Below, in pieces: positions 1-5,870 of a DNA stretch of 22,624 bases. Made by a program: the position numbers and the translations under genes. Location of the stretch: assembly GCA_900550585.1 (NCBI GenBank), contig URST01000026.1, positions 1 through 22,624 of the forward strand. The letters run 5' to 3'. Under the pieces are notes generated by a model, which did no database searches, was not told where the DNA came from, and saw nothing but the letters and a program-made list of their open reading frames with translations. Positions within the stretch are counted from its first letter, which is position 1, and the number at the start of each line of letters is the position of its first letter. The stretch comes from an uncultured Eubacteriales bacterium. Its GTDB lineage: Bacteria; Bacillota; Clostridia; Oscillospirales; Oscillospiraceae.

Positions 1-6
1 ATATCT

Positions 7-98
7 GCGGAAGTACCCAAGTGGCCGAAGGGGCTCCCCTGCTAAGGGAGTAGGCCGTCAAAAGCGGCGCGAGGGTTCAAATCCCTCCTTCCGCGCCA
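7..98 (+). tRNA. tRNA-Ser (anticodon GCU), CCA encoded
   Basis: Class II tRNA fold read directly. The acceptor stem GCGGAAG (7-13) pairs with CTTCCGC (88-94), the discriminator is G95 and CCA is encoded at 96-98. The anticodon stem CTCCC/GGGAG encloses the loop CTGCTAA, giving anticodon GCT, which reads AGC/AGU serine codons. A long variable arm and a TTCAAAT T-loop follow, as expected for tRNA-Ser. The promoter lies outside the window. Confidence 0.96.
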
Positions 99-140
99 AA
101 CCCCGGAAACCTTGTATTTGCAAGGCCTCCGGGGTTTTTG
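98..140 (+). terminator. Rho-independent terminator of tRNA-Ser
   Basis: AAACCCCGGA (98-107) pairs with TCCGGGGTTT (128-137), an inner CCTTG/CAAGG stem (110-114 / 121-125) extends the hairpin, and a T-run follows. It starts at the last base of the tRNA CCA. Confidence 0.9.
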
Positions 141-274
141 TTTTTCCTGCGTGTGCTGCACTGACTTGCCCTGAATTTGCGTAAAACCTGTTCCGTGGGC
201 TACATTGTAGCTAACATTATGGCTAACACGCCAGGCCCGCTCCTGCACACATCCGTCGCCGGTATCCCTGCGCG

Positions 275-309
275 AAAAAAGAGACATCCGGGCGGATGTC
301 TCTTTTTTT
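275..309. terminator. Bidirectional terminator downstream of lipoprotein gene
   Basis: Perfect 9-bp stem GAGACATCC (281-289) / GGATGTCTC (294-302) with a 4-base loop, flanked by A-run and T-run on both sides, so it can act in both directions. It lies 24 bases past the stop of the minus-strand lipoprotein gene. Confidence 0.88.
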
Positions 310-332
310 CACGCAGGGTTTTACACACAGGA

Positions 333-1163
333 TCAGCTGCGCAGGCCCGCCGCCTGCATGATGGCCTCCACCGCCTCTACGGGCTGGCTGCCCCATGTGA
401 TCTCCACGTCGGCGCAGCCGGCGCTGTCCAGCAGGTCCCGGGCGCCGTCGGTCAGCAGCTCCTGGCAGGCATCATCCACCAGCGCTAGCTTTTGCAGGTA
501 CGTCTCCAGGTCGTCGTTCTTCGCGGCCAGCCATGTGGACGCCGCCTCGCTGATCTCATCCGCGCCGAGGCCGGTGTCCACGCCCCAGCTCAGCAGCCGG
601 GCCGCCGCCTGCACCGCCGACAGCGAGGAACCCGCCGTCCCCAACACGACATCGGCGTCGATCTCATCCAGAACAGGCAGCGTCAGGACGGGCTGCACAT
701 CGGCCGGCGCATCAGGCGCACCGGAGGTGGAGCAGGTCACGCTGCCGTCCCCGGAGATGGTCACATACAGCTTCTCCTGCGCGGCGTCATAGAGGAACGA
801 GGCCTCCCCCAGCGGCGTATCATCCGCGGACTGCGCGCCGACGGTAAAGAGGACCGAGCGGTTTTCCGTCTCGGCAAGCTGTGCGATATCCTCGCCCATG
901 AAGATCCATTCCCCGGCCTTCAGCGCCGATCCGTCCGCGTTTTCACACACTTTTGAGAAGCTGCCGCCGCGCAGGTAAACGGAGCCTACGTCGCCGCGCT
1001 CCAGCTTGACATATACGCCGTTTGCAGCGGCAGCGGGCGTATCCGGCTCCGAGGGCGTATCGCTTTCCGCCGGTGTCAGTCTGGTGCAGCCCATCATAAG
1101 GACAGCGGTCAGCAGAGCCGCCGCAGTCAGCAAAATTTTCGTCATTTTCTTGCAGTTTTTCAT
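333..1163 (-). CDS. Putative lipoprotein, unrecognised family
   Basis: A 276-residue protein with a classic lipoprotein signal: basic start MKNCKKMTK, hydrophobic stretch (about 9-24) and lipobox LMMGC with the acylated Cys at residue 26. A Ser/Pro/Asp/Ala-rich spacer follows (about 28-47). The rest is acidic and soluble, so it should sit on the outer face of the membrane. I do not recognise a domain. The start is the ATG at 1161-1163, because AGGAG lies just upstream; an in-frame ATG 45 bases earlier would fall inside the acetyltransferase gene and lacks a signal. The GNAT gene ends only 14 bases upstream, so the two are probably cotranscribed. Residues about 45-145 look beta-rich and the C-terminal half (about 165-276) looks helical. 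Function is unknown. Confidence 0.85.
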   Translation of the reverse strand: MKNCKKMTKILLTAAALLTAVLMMGCTRLTPAESDTPSEPDTPAAAANGVYVKLERGDVGSVYLRGGSFSKVCENADGSALKAGEWIFMGEDIAQLAETENRSVLFTVGAQSADDTPLGEASFLYDAAQEKLYVTISGDGSVTCSTSGAPDAPADVQPVLTLPVLDEIDADVVLGTAGSSLSAVQAAARLLSWGVDTGLGADEISEAASTWLAAKNDDLETYLQKLALVDDACQELLTDGARDLLDSAGCADVEITWGSQPVEAVEAIMQAAGLRS

Positions 1164-1177
1164 AATTTCTCCTATTT

Positions 1178-1627
1178 TTACGCCTGTTTGATCCTGTACG
1201 CATACCACTCCGCGCCGGTCTTTTCAAAGCCAGCGGACAGGAACATACGCTGGCTCTGATGGTTGAAGGCATAGATATTGGCTGTCACCTGCTCCATTCC
1301 CTTTTCCCTTGCAAGCGCCAGCATATCCTGCACGCAGCGCCGCCCGATATGCCGGTTCTGATACGCCTTGCAGACAACGATGGCGATCTCACCGGTATCG
1401 CGCAGGGAGATATCCCCCACCAGCGTGCCCCGATATTCGATGTACCAGCAGCCGCCGTTGGCGCTGAGATAGTCGTACATGCGGTGCAGCAGCTCCGTGT
1501 CATAGGGCGTATCCCGGTCATCCACCTGCCGGCACACGTCCGGGTCCTGATACCACGGCAGCGATACGGCATCATTTCTGTAATACGGGACCAGTCTGAT
1601 CTCGCTGTCCACGATCCGCTCTGTCAT
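1178..1627 (-). CDS. GNAT-family N-acetyltransferase
   Basis: A 149-residue protein with the GNAT fold order: N-terminal strand (SEIRLVPYY), central strand and turn (GTLVGDISLRD), and the acetyl-CoA binding motif A around QNRHIGRRCVQDML, ending in the YAFNHQSQRMFLSAGFEKTG segment typical of motif B (Asn-x-x-Ser-x-x-x-x-x-x-x-GF). It should transfer an acetyl group from acetyl-CoA to an amine; the substrate cannot be told. The start at 1627 was chosen because GGAGG sits 5 bases upstream; the reading frame stays open to 1768 but the earlier ATG has only a poor Shine-Dalgarno. It lies directly upstream of the lipoprotein gene. The related RimJ/RimL-type protein acetyltransferases are an alternative subfamily. 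Confidence 0.9.
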   Translation of the reverse strand: MTERIVDSEIRLVPYYRNDAVSLPWYQDPDVCRQVDDRDTPYDTELLHRMYDYLSANGGCWYIEYRGTLVGDISLRDTGEIAIVVCKAYQNRHIGRRCVQDMLALAREKGMEQVTANIYAFNHQSQRMFLSAGFEKTGAEWYAYRIKQA

Positions 1628-1666
1628 TTCAGCCTCCAAAAGAATTGCATATGGAACGATTTTTGC

Positions 1667-1710
1667 TTCCGCCTTGAAAATAAAAAGCCGCTTTTTATTT
1701 CCGCCTTGAA
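1667..1710. repeat. 12-bp direct repeat flanking an AT-rich palindrome
   Basis: TTCCGCCTTGAA occurs at 1667-1678 and again at 1699-1710, a 32-bp period. The palindrome AAATAAAAAGC (1678-1688) / GCTTTTTATTT (1690-1700) lies between them with a one-base centre. It sits between the TetR stop and the GNAT start, so it could be a weak terminator of tetR, an operator for the GNAT-lipoprotein pair, or a small duplication. Confidence 0.6.
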
Positions 1711-1777
1711 GATAACAGCGCAGCGCGAACCGGTTGTCCGGTCCGCACTGCGTCTGAGCGTCTGGCATGGTCCTGTT

Positions 1778-2410
1778 TTACACTGCGCCCGCTCCCGGCC
1801 CGATCAGCGCGCGGAACGCCGCATCGCGGTCAAAGGTGCCGGCAGCGAAGCCGGGGATCTCCTTGATAGCCTTGCAGATGCTGATGCTGAACCCCGTCAG
1901 GATCCGGCCCAGCTCCTCATCGGAGTAGGGGCAGTCGCCGGTGACGATCAGGGTGGACAGGCTGTGCACCACCAGCCACAGGTCACGGAAATAGAGGTCC
2001 GCCTCCCCGGCGGTGATGTGATAGGCGGCCATCAGCGTGGGGCGCACATGCTCCCGCAGATGCCCCATGGACGCCATGGCGCTGTACTCCTTTGACCGCG
2101 TGAGAAACAGCAGCCGGTAAAGCTCCGGCTCCTCCCGGGCAAAGCGGATGTACTGCTTTCCGACGCCCAGGAAGGGTATCTCCTCCCGCAGGCCCTCGTT
2201 GGTATAGCGGTCATACACGCCGACCGCCGCGGCATAGGTCTCCGCCCGGATGCCGTCCATGGAGCCGAAGCTGGTGAAGATCGGTTGTGTGGACGTGCCC
2301 AGCTCGTCAGCGATGTTCTTCGCCGTCAGGCCGTCGGCCCCTCTGGCCCGCACGACCCGCAGCGCCGCCTCCACCATTTCCGTTTTTGTAAACTTGTTCT
2401 TCGGAGCCAT
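1778..2410 (-). CDS. TetR-family transcriptional regulator (first of two)
   Basis: A 210-residue protein with an N-terminal TetR DNA-binding domain: FTKTEMVEAALRVVRARG (helix 1), LTAKNIADELGTSTQPIFTSFGSMDGI (helix-turn-helix; usual TetR pattern of T/V..IA...G.s...iY..F..k), then an all-helical ligand domain with the EEPELYRLLFL signature. The start at 2410 (MAPKNKF) was chosen because the paralogue at 6929-7501 begins MPPKPKF; an in-frame ATG nine codons upstream is possible. The gene has its own strong promoter, with a 24-bp palindrome over the predicted start of transcription, so autorepression is likely (inference). Neighbouring targets could be the hydrolase and GNAT genes. The ligand is unknown. 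Confidence 0.93.
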   Translation of the reverse strand: MAPKNKFTKTEMVEAALRVVRARGADGLTAKNIADELGTSTQPIFTSFGSMDGIRAETYAAAVGVYDRYTNEGLREEIPFLGVGKQYIRFAREEPELYRLLFLTRSKEYSAMASMGHLREHVRPTLMAAYHITAGEADLYFRDLWLVVHSLSTLIVTGDCPYSDEELGRILTGFSISICKAIKEIPGFAAGTFDRDAAFRALIGPGAGAV

Positions 2411-2444
2411 TGGCTGCACCCCTTCATATCCATGCAAAGCAACT

Positions 2445-2468
2445 AATACATATCGCGCGATGTGTATT
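2445..2468. promoter_or_regulatory. Candidate TetR operator (24-bp palindrome)
   Basis: Two abutting 12-base arms, AATACATATCGC (2445-2456) and GCGATGTGTATT (2457-2468), are inverted copies with one mismatch. The site begins about 5 bases downstream of the -10 box, so it should cover the +1 of the tetR transcript. Size and position fit TetR autorepression; binding is inferred. Confidence 0.75.
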
Positions 2469-2472
2469 GCGT

Positions 2473-2501
2473 ATTATACACGCCGCAGACGCGGCTGTCA
2501 A
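2473..2501 (-). promoter_or_regulatory. Consensus sigma-A promoter of the first tetR
   Basis: On the minus strand TTGACA (2501-2496) is followed by a 17-base spacer and TATAAT (2478-2473), a perfect match to the housekeeping consensus in both boxes and spacing. The start of transcription should fall near 2466, leaving a leader of about 56 bases. Confidence 0.9.
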
Positions 2502-2516
2502 GCCCTGTGCGCCGTT

Positions 2517-3119
2517 TCAGGCATCCAGCGTTTCCAGGAACTCCCGAATAGCGCGGATGAAAGCATCCGCCTTCAGCACGGTGGACAGGTGTCCGCCGGA
2601 GACATAGGTGATCTTCGGCTCGTGCATCAGCTGGATCAGGTCCTGCTGCATGCGGCCGGAGAAAAAGTCCTGGTCCGGCAGGATCAGGAGTATCCGCCCC
2701 GCCAGCGCCGCAAAATCATCCGCCGTTACCGGCGTCTGCTTCATCAGATCGGCCAGCAGCCCGGAGATATGCACGTCCTTCTCCCGCGGATAATCCTTGA
2801 AGATCGTCTCGAACATGTTCCGGGCATAGGCGGCCTCCTCCGTGCTCTCATTGCGCAGGTGTCCCATGCCGGCCTTGATCAGCGTGGGCTTCAGCTTCTC
2901 GTAATTGCGGTGCTTCATGTACCACAGCATCAGCGGCGCAAGGCGGTATTTCCGCTTCAGGCTTTTCAGCGTGGCCGCGTCCATGCCGCCGTTCAGGAAC
3001 ACCAGCGTTCTGCCGCCCTCCCTGCCGCTGCAGGTGAAGCGGAACCGCGCCCCGTCCACAGTCACCGTCTCGCAGGGATGCGCCGCCGAAAAGCGCTCCA
3101 GCTTCTCTGAATATAACAT
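2517..3119 (-). CDS. Alpha/beta-hydrolase, internally deleted (no nucleophile elbow)
   Basis: A 200-residue protein recognisable as an alpha/beta-hydrolase at both ends. The N-terminal part has the first core strand RTLVFLNGG (about 38-45). The C-terminal part has the cap-like helices, the strand LLILPDQDFF (144-153) with the acidic residue, and the catalytic-type GGHLS (175-179). The middle is missing: directly after NGGM (43-46) comes DAATLKSLKRKYRLAPL, which in full-length relatives follows the ISTGGM-type strand after the nucleophile. No Gly-x-Ser-x-Gly elbow exists, and the protein is some 70-90 residues shorter than usual for the family. The reading frame is intact. The start at 3119 is preferred over the ATG at 3125, since AGGAGG lies 7 bases before the former and only 1 before the latter. 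It follows the ATC-hydrolase-family gene by about 36 bases, probably in one operon. Likely inactive as a hydrolase (inference). Confidence 0.82.
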   Translation of the reverse strand: MLYSEKLERFSAAHPCETVTVDGARFRFTCSGREGGRTLVFLNGGMDAATLKSLKRKYRLAPLMLWYMKHRNYEKLKPTLIKAGMGHLRNESTEEAAYARNMFETIFKDYPREKDVHISGLLADLMKQTPVTADDFAALAGRILLILPDQDFFSGRMQQDLIQLMHEPKITYVSGGHLSTVLKADAFIRAIREFLETLDA

Positions 3120-3155
3120 CGCCATACCTCCTGTTCGTTTCGCGCCGCTTCTTTC

Positions 3156-3623
3156 TTACGGCCGCTTCTCCTCCGGATCGCCGATCTTCAGACAGAAGTC
3201 GCAGCAGTCACCGCCCCGGCCCAGCGTCTTTGTGCGGTGCCAGATGAGTCTGGGATGCAGCCCGACATAGCTGACATCGTCGCAGTCGCAGAAGCAGCGG
3301 CACAGCTCCGGACAGCCGTACTGCACGCAGGTGTCGTGATAGGGACAGCGCGTCATGTCGATGCGCCAGATGGTGCTGTCCGTTTGCAGCTCCGTGGCGG
3401 CAAAGCCCGCCGCCGGGCCAAAGGTCGTCCGGGTCGAACGGCCGAAAATGCTGGGCACCAGACGGTACAGCCCCGGCAGGCGCAGCATCGCCGTCAGGAG
3501 CCTGTGGATCCTTCGCCCCTTCTGCTCCAGATAGCCGTGCACCGTCTGCAATGCCTCCGCCTGCGCCGGGAACCGCCGTGTGACCGTCTCCCGGAAGTCC
3601 GCGGCGAGATAGCTCTCCTTCAT
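3156..3623 (-). CDS. ATC hydrolase-family protein (L-2-amino-thiazoline-4-carboxylate hydrolase-like), Cys-rich
   Basis: A 155-residue soluble protein. The C-terminal third carries ten Cys: TRCPYHDTC, YGCPELCRCFCDCDD and GGDCCDFCLKI at about residues 91-145. This arrangement, with the WHRTKTLGRGGDCCDF ending, resembles the ATC_hydrolase family, which is widespread in Clostridia and named for a Pseudomonas enzyme that opens the thiazoline ring on the way to L-cysteine. Most clostridial members have no proven activity, so the substrate is open. The N-terminal half is helical and basic. The start at 3623 has an AAGGGGG Shine-Dalgarno 8 bases upstream. It is the first gene after the promoter at 3715-3743, leading into the truncated alpha/beta-hydrolase gene. 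At 155 residues it may lack part of the N-terminus seen in longer relatives. Confidence 0.8.
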   Translation of the reverse strand: MKESYLAADFRETVTRRFPAQAEALQTVHGYLEQKGRRIHRLLTAMLRLPGLYRLVPSIFGRSTRTTFGPAAGFAATELQTDSTIWRIDMTRCPYHDTCVQYGCPELCRCFCDCDDVSYVGLHPRLIWHRTKTLGRGGDCCDFCLKIGDPEEKRP

Positions 3624-3648
3624 GTCTGCGCCCCCTTCCTCTCTCAGA

Positions 3649-3666
3649 GGTTAGCTTTATCTAACC
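3649..3666. promoter_or_regulatory. Inverted repeat in the leader of the ATC-hydrolase-family gene
   Basis: GGTTAG (3649-3654) and CTAACC (3661-3666) are perfect inverted arms with a 6-base centre, about 26 bases before the start codon and downstream of the predicted transcription start. It may be a repressor operator or an RNA hairpin. The half-sites recall DtxR-type boxes, but the spacing does not match the classical form, so I do not assign a regulator. Confidence 0.5.
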
Positions 3667-3714
3667 AGTATCCTTTTGAAAGGCCGCCCCGCGGCGGTCT
3701 TTTTTTGCAGGCAC

Positions 3715-3743
3715 ATTGTAGCACGTGCATACGCTTTTTGCAA
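3715..3743 (-). promoter_or_regulatory. Sigma-A promoter of the ATC-hydrolase-family operon
   Basis: Minus strand TTGCAA (3743-3738), a 17-base spacer, then TACAAT (3720-3715): four of six and five of six matches with ideal spacing. The predicted start near 3708 leaves a leader of about 85 bases. Confidence 0.75.
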
Positions 3744-3768
3744 GACGGTGTTTTATCTCCGGAGCTGC

Positions 3769-3806
3769 AAAAGCATCCGGCGGAGAGCAGCCCCTCCGCC
3801 GGATGC
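3769..3806 (-). terminator. Terminator of the VTC-DUF4956 operon
   Basis: A perfect 13-bp GC-rich stem, GCATCCGGCGGAG (3773-3785) with CTCCGCCGGATGC (3794-3806), followed by TTTT when read on the minus strand. It lies 10 bases beyond the stop of the DUF4956 gene and separates that operon from the next promoter. Confidence 0.85.
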
Positions 3807-3816
3807 GTATACGCCG

Positions 3817-4479
3817 TCACAGGACATCCTTTGTCAGTTCCCGGCCGCAGATGATGTTCAGGTTGCCGTTCCGGCAGCGCAGCGCGTCCAGAAACTCCTT
3901 GGGGATCCGGTCCTCCGGCAGGGTGACGCGGTACTCCAGCTCGTACAGCGTGCCCATGTTGCTGGTCTTGACCTTTACCAGCGTGTGCGCCGTGGTGTAC
4001 TGGCTGAACAGGTCGTCAAACAGGTCCTCGTAGTCCAGATTTTCGGGGATGGTGATCTTCAGGCTCCGTTCCCCGGCGGGTCTGCCGCCCAGATGCACCG
4101 CTGTCAGCAGCATCAGCGCGGCGGAGACGATGACGAATGTCAGCACTGCCAGCCCCACATAGCCCATGCCGGTGGCCAGGCCGATGGCCATGCCCAGGAA
4201 CAGCACGCCGATCTCCCGGGCCGTGCCCGGTACGGAACGGAACCGCACTAGACTGAAGGCACCGGCCACCGCCACGCCGGCGCCGATGCTGCCGTTGACC
4301 AGCATGATGACCACCTGCACCACTGCGGGCAGGATGGCCAACGTCACGGCGAAGCTCTGGCTGGAGCGGGCACGGAACTGGGACACCAGCGCCAGGCCCA
4401 CGCCCAGCGCCAGCGACACCGCGGTGCAAATGAGGAATGCGGACAGTGTCAGCTCTGTCCCGATGATCGAACTAAGCAC
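3817..4479 (-). CDS. DUF4956 domain membrane protein
   Basis: A 220-residue protein with an N-terminal membrane part of about four hydrophobic segments (roughly 9-32, 43-62, 88-105, 107-126). Between segments two and three lies the hallmark GAFSLVRFRSVPGTAREI of DUF4956. A soluble C-terminal domain of about 85 residues follows. The start is taken as GTG at 4477-4479: AAGGAGGG sits 8 bases upstream, and the ATG 45 bases earlier has no Shine-Dalgarno. It overlaps the VTC gene end by 8 bases, a sign of translational coupling. DUF4956 proteins commonly neighbour VTC-domain and CotH or beta-helix surface proteins; their molecular role is not established. A membrane partner for the polyphosphate polymerase domain protein is a reasonable inference. 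Confidence 0.9.
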   Translation of the reverse strand: MLSSIIGTELTLSAFLICTAVSLALGVGLALVSQFRARSSQSFAVTLAILPAVVQVVIMLVNGSIGAGVAVAGAFSLVRFRSVPGTAREIGVLFLGMAIGLATGMGYVGLAVLTFVIVSAALMLLTAVHLGGRPAGERSLKITIPENLDYEDLFDDLFSQYTTAHTLVKVKTSNMGTLYELEYRVTLPEDRIPKEFLDALRCRNGNLNIICGRELTKDVL

Positions 4480-5188
4480 AGAAACGTCCCTCCTTACTGA
4501 GAATGTGCTGCTGATAGCAGGCACCGTATTTGGAAAATGAAGCGGGATACACCCCCGCCTGCGACAGCAGGCGGCTGAGCCACAGCGGGCAGACGCCGGG
4601 GATCTTGACCTCCATGAGGATCATGTCCGGATCGCCGATGGGCGCGCCGTGGTCCCCCAGACGCAGGTCCAGCCGGGTGTCGCGCCAGCGCAGGCCGGTG
4701 TCGAAGGTGATGCGCAGCGCCGGGTCCTCTGTCCCGGCGAAGGCGAGGCGGTCGTAGGCGATGAACACCCGGGGCCGGGCGTGGTAGAACTGCTGGAACC
4801 ACGCGATCTCACGGCCGATCTGCCCGAAGGTGTCCTCCGGCAGCGTGCCGTCCAGAAAGGGTGCGGCCTGCTGTGCCGCCGTGGTGATGCGGCGCTTGTA
4901 TACCACGCCGTCGTACTTCTTTTTCAGCTCCACGAACACCTTGTCCCCATCAGCCGGCACGCCGTAGCTGCGGACGCGGAGCTTCTCCTTGTACACCGGC
5001 TTTTCCAGCGAGGTACGGATGAGCCGCCAGTCCTCCGTGTCGTAGTAGATATTGCAGATGGTGTATGCGCCGTAGGCATCCTTTTTCATATAAGGAGCTA
5101 TTCCCTCCAGCAGGAAGCGCTGCTGTGCCGCGGTCAGGCGGTATTTCTTCTCATAGCGCCGGAAGCAGCTCTGGATCTGGTTTGCCAT
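4472..5188 (-). CDS. VTC domain protein (polyphosphate polymerase domain)
   Basis: A 238-residue protein built almost wholly of one VTC-type tunnel domain of the CYTH/TTM superfamily. Typical motifs run in order: RYEKKYRL (11-18), YTICNIYYDT (42-51), KEKLRVRSYG (67-76), FVELKKKYDGVVYKRR (85-100), FIAYDRLAF, MILMEVKIPG and the closing SFSKYG. The alternating basic and acidic residues on these strands are those that line the tunnel binding nucleotide phosphate and metal in yeast Vtc4. No membrane segment is present, so it should act in the cytoplasm with the DUF4956 partner. The start at 5188 has AAAGGAGGTG about 7 bases upstream. Polymerase activity is inferred from family only; other TTM roles are possible. 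Confidence 0.92.
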   Translation of the reverse strand: MANQIQSCFRRYEKKYRLTAAQQRFLLEGIAPYMKKDAYGAYTICNIYYDTEDWRLIRTSLEKPVYKEKLRVRSYGVPADGDKVFVELKKKYDGVVYKRRITTAAQQAAPFLDGTLPEDTFGQIGREIAWFQQFYHARPRVFIAYDRLAFAGTEDPALRITFDTGLRWRDTRLDLRLGDHGAPIGDPDMILMEVKIPGVCPLWLSRLLSQAGVYPASFSKYGACYQQHILSKEGRFCA

Positions 5189-5213
5189 GGTGGGCACCTC
5201 CTTTTGTGGCTCC

Positions 5214-5246
5214 ATCCTACACGGGCAGGCTAAAATGTACCTAAAG
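5214..5246 (-). promoter_or_regulatory. Promoter of VTC-DUF4956 operon with tandem CTTTAG-type half-sites
   Basis: On the minus strand CTTTAG (5246-5241), 5 bases, TTTTAG (5235-5230), 10 bases, then TAGGAT as -10 (5219-5214). There is no recognisable -35 box; the half-site pair takes its place. This is the layout of activator-dependent promoters of OmpR/PhoB-type response regulators. Confidence 0.65.
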
Positions 5247-5262
5247 AAATTTTTCCTTTTTT

Positions 5263-5295
5263 CTTTAGTCTGCCTTTAGGCGTCCGCCGTATGAT
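5263..5295 (+). promoter_or_regulatory. Promoter of the beta-helix lipoprotein gene with tandem CTTTAG half-sites
   Basis: CTTTAG (5263-5268), 5 bases, CTTTAG (5274-5279), 10 bases, TATGAT as -10 (5290-5295). The architecture is the exact mirror of the divergent promoter at 5214-5246, with identical spacings. Confidence 0.7.
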
Positions 5296-5327
5296 GGGGG
5301 CACAAAAGCAAAAGGAGGTCACACCCC

Positions 5328-5870
5328 ATGAAAAAATTCGTATCGTTCCTGTGTGCCGGGGTCATGCTGCTCTCGCTGGCGGCCTGCGGCAGCACCGGCG
5401 GCGGAGAGGCCGCCGCAGATACCAATATCACCGCTGACAGCGTGGTCAGCACCGGCAATACCGGCAGCACCGTCACCGACGCGGACATCGCCGCGCAGCT
5501 GGCGGACGCGGTGACGCTGACGTTCTCCGACAGCGGCATCACCGCCGACGGCAGCGGCGGCTTCGAGACGGAGGGCACGGCGCTGACCATCACCGACGCG
5601 GGCACCTATGTGCTGACCGGCAGCTGCGCCGACGGCTCCGTAAAGGTGAAGAAGGGCGTCAGCGGCGTCACGCTGGTGCTCAGCGGGCTGACGCTCACCA
5701 GCGCCGATACCGCGCCCATCACCTGCGGCAAGTCCAGTCAGGTGGTGCTGTATGCGGCGGCGGGCACGGAGAACCGTCTGGCCGACACGGCGCAGAACAA
5801 CGATGAGACGTACAGCGAAAACACCGATGCCGAGAACGCCGTGATCAAATGCAAGGACGGCTCCCAGTGA
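5328..5870 (+). CDS. Carbohydrate-binding beta-helix lipoprotein, N-terminal part (frameshifted)
   Basis: A 180-residue N-terminal piece of a Cthe_2159-like secreted protein. It has a lipoprotein signal (MKKFVSFLCAGVMLLSLAAC, Cys at 20), a Gly/Thr/Ser-rich linker, then repeated short beta strands such as ALTITDAGTYVLTGSC and GVTLVLSGLTLTSADTAPI that begin a right-handed beta-helix. AAGGAGG lies about 9 bases before the ATG. The frame ends at TGA 5868-5870 just after IKCKDGSQ, while the continuation VTLCGSGTVVIEANGKNG is present one frame over, so this is one gene split by a missing base. Related proteins bind polygalacturonic acid or other acidic polysaccharide at the cell surface. Divergent to the VTC-DUF4956 pair with a mirrored promoter. 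Confidence 0.85.
   Translation: MKKFVSFLCAGVMLLSLAACGSTGGGEAAADTNITADSVVSTGNTGSTVTDADIAAQLADAVTLTFSDSGITADGSGGFETEGTALTITDAGTYVLTGSCADGSVKVKKGVSGVTLVLSGLTLTSADTAPITCGKSSQVVLYAAAGTENRLADTAQNNDETYSENTDAENAVIKCKDGSQ

Noticed and set aside
141..274. Possible integrase remnant or attachment site beside tRNA-Ser
   Set aside because: tRNA-Ser genes are common integration targets, but I see no integrase, no repeat of the tRNA 3' end and no mobile genes; only a 5-bp inverted repeat and a short GCTAAC direct repeat.
42..287. 81-residue minus-strand frame over the tRNA containing RRDLNPR
   Set aside because: This peptide is the well-known false translation of the 3' part of a tRNA on the opposite strand; the frame overlaps tRNA-Ser and its terminator.
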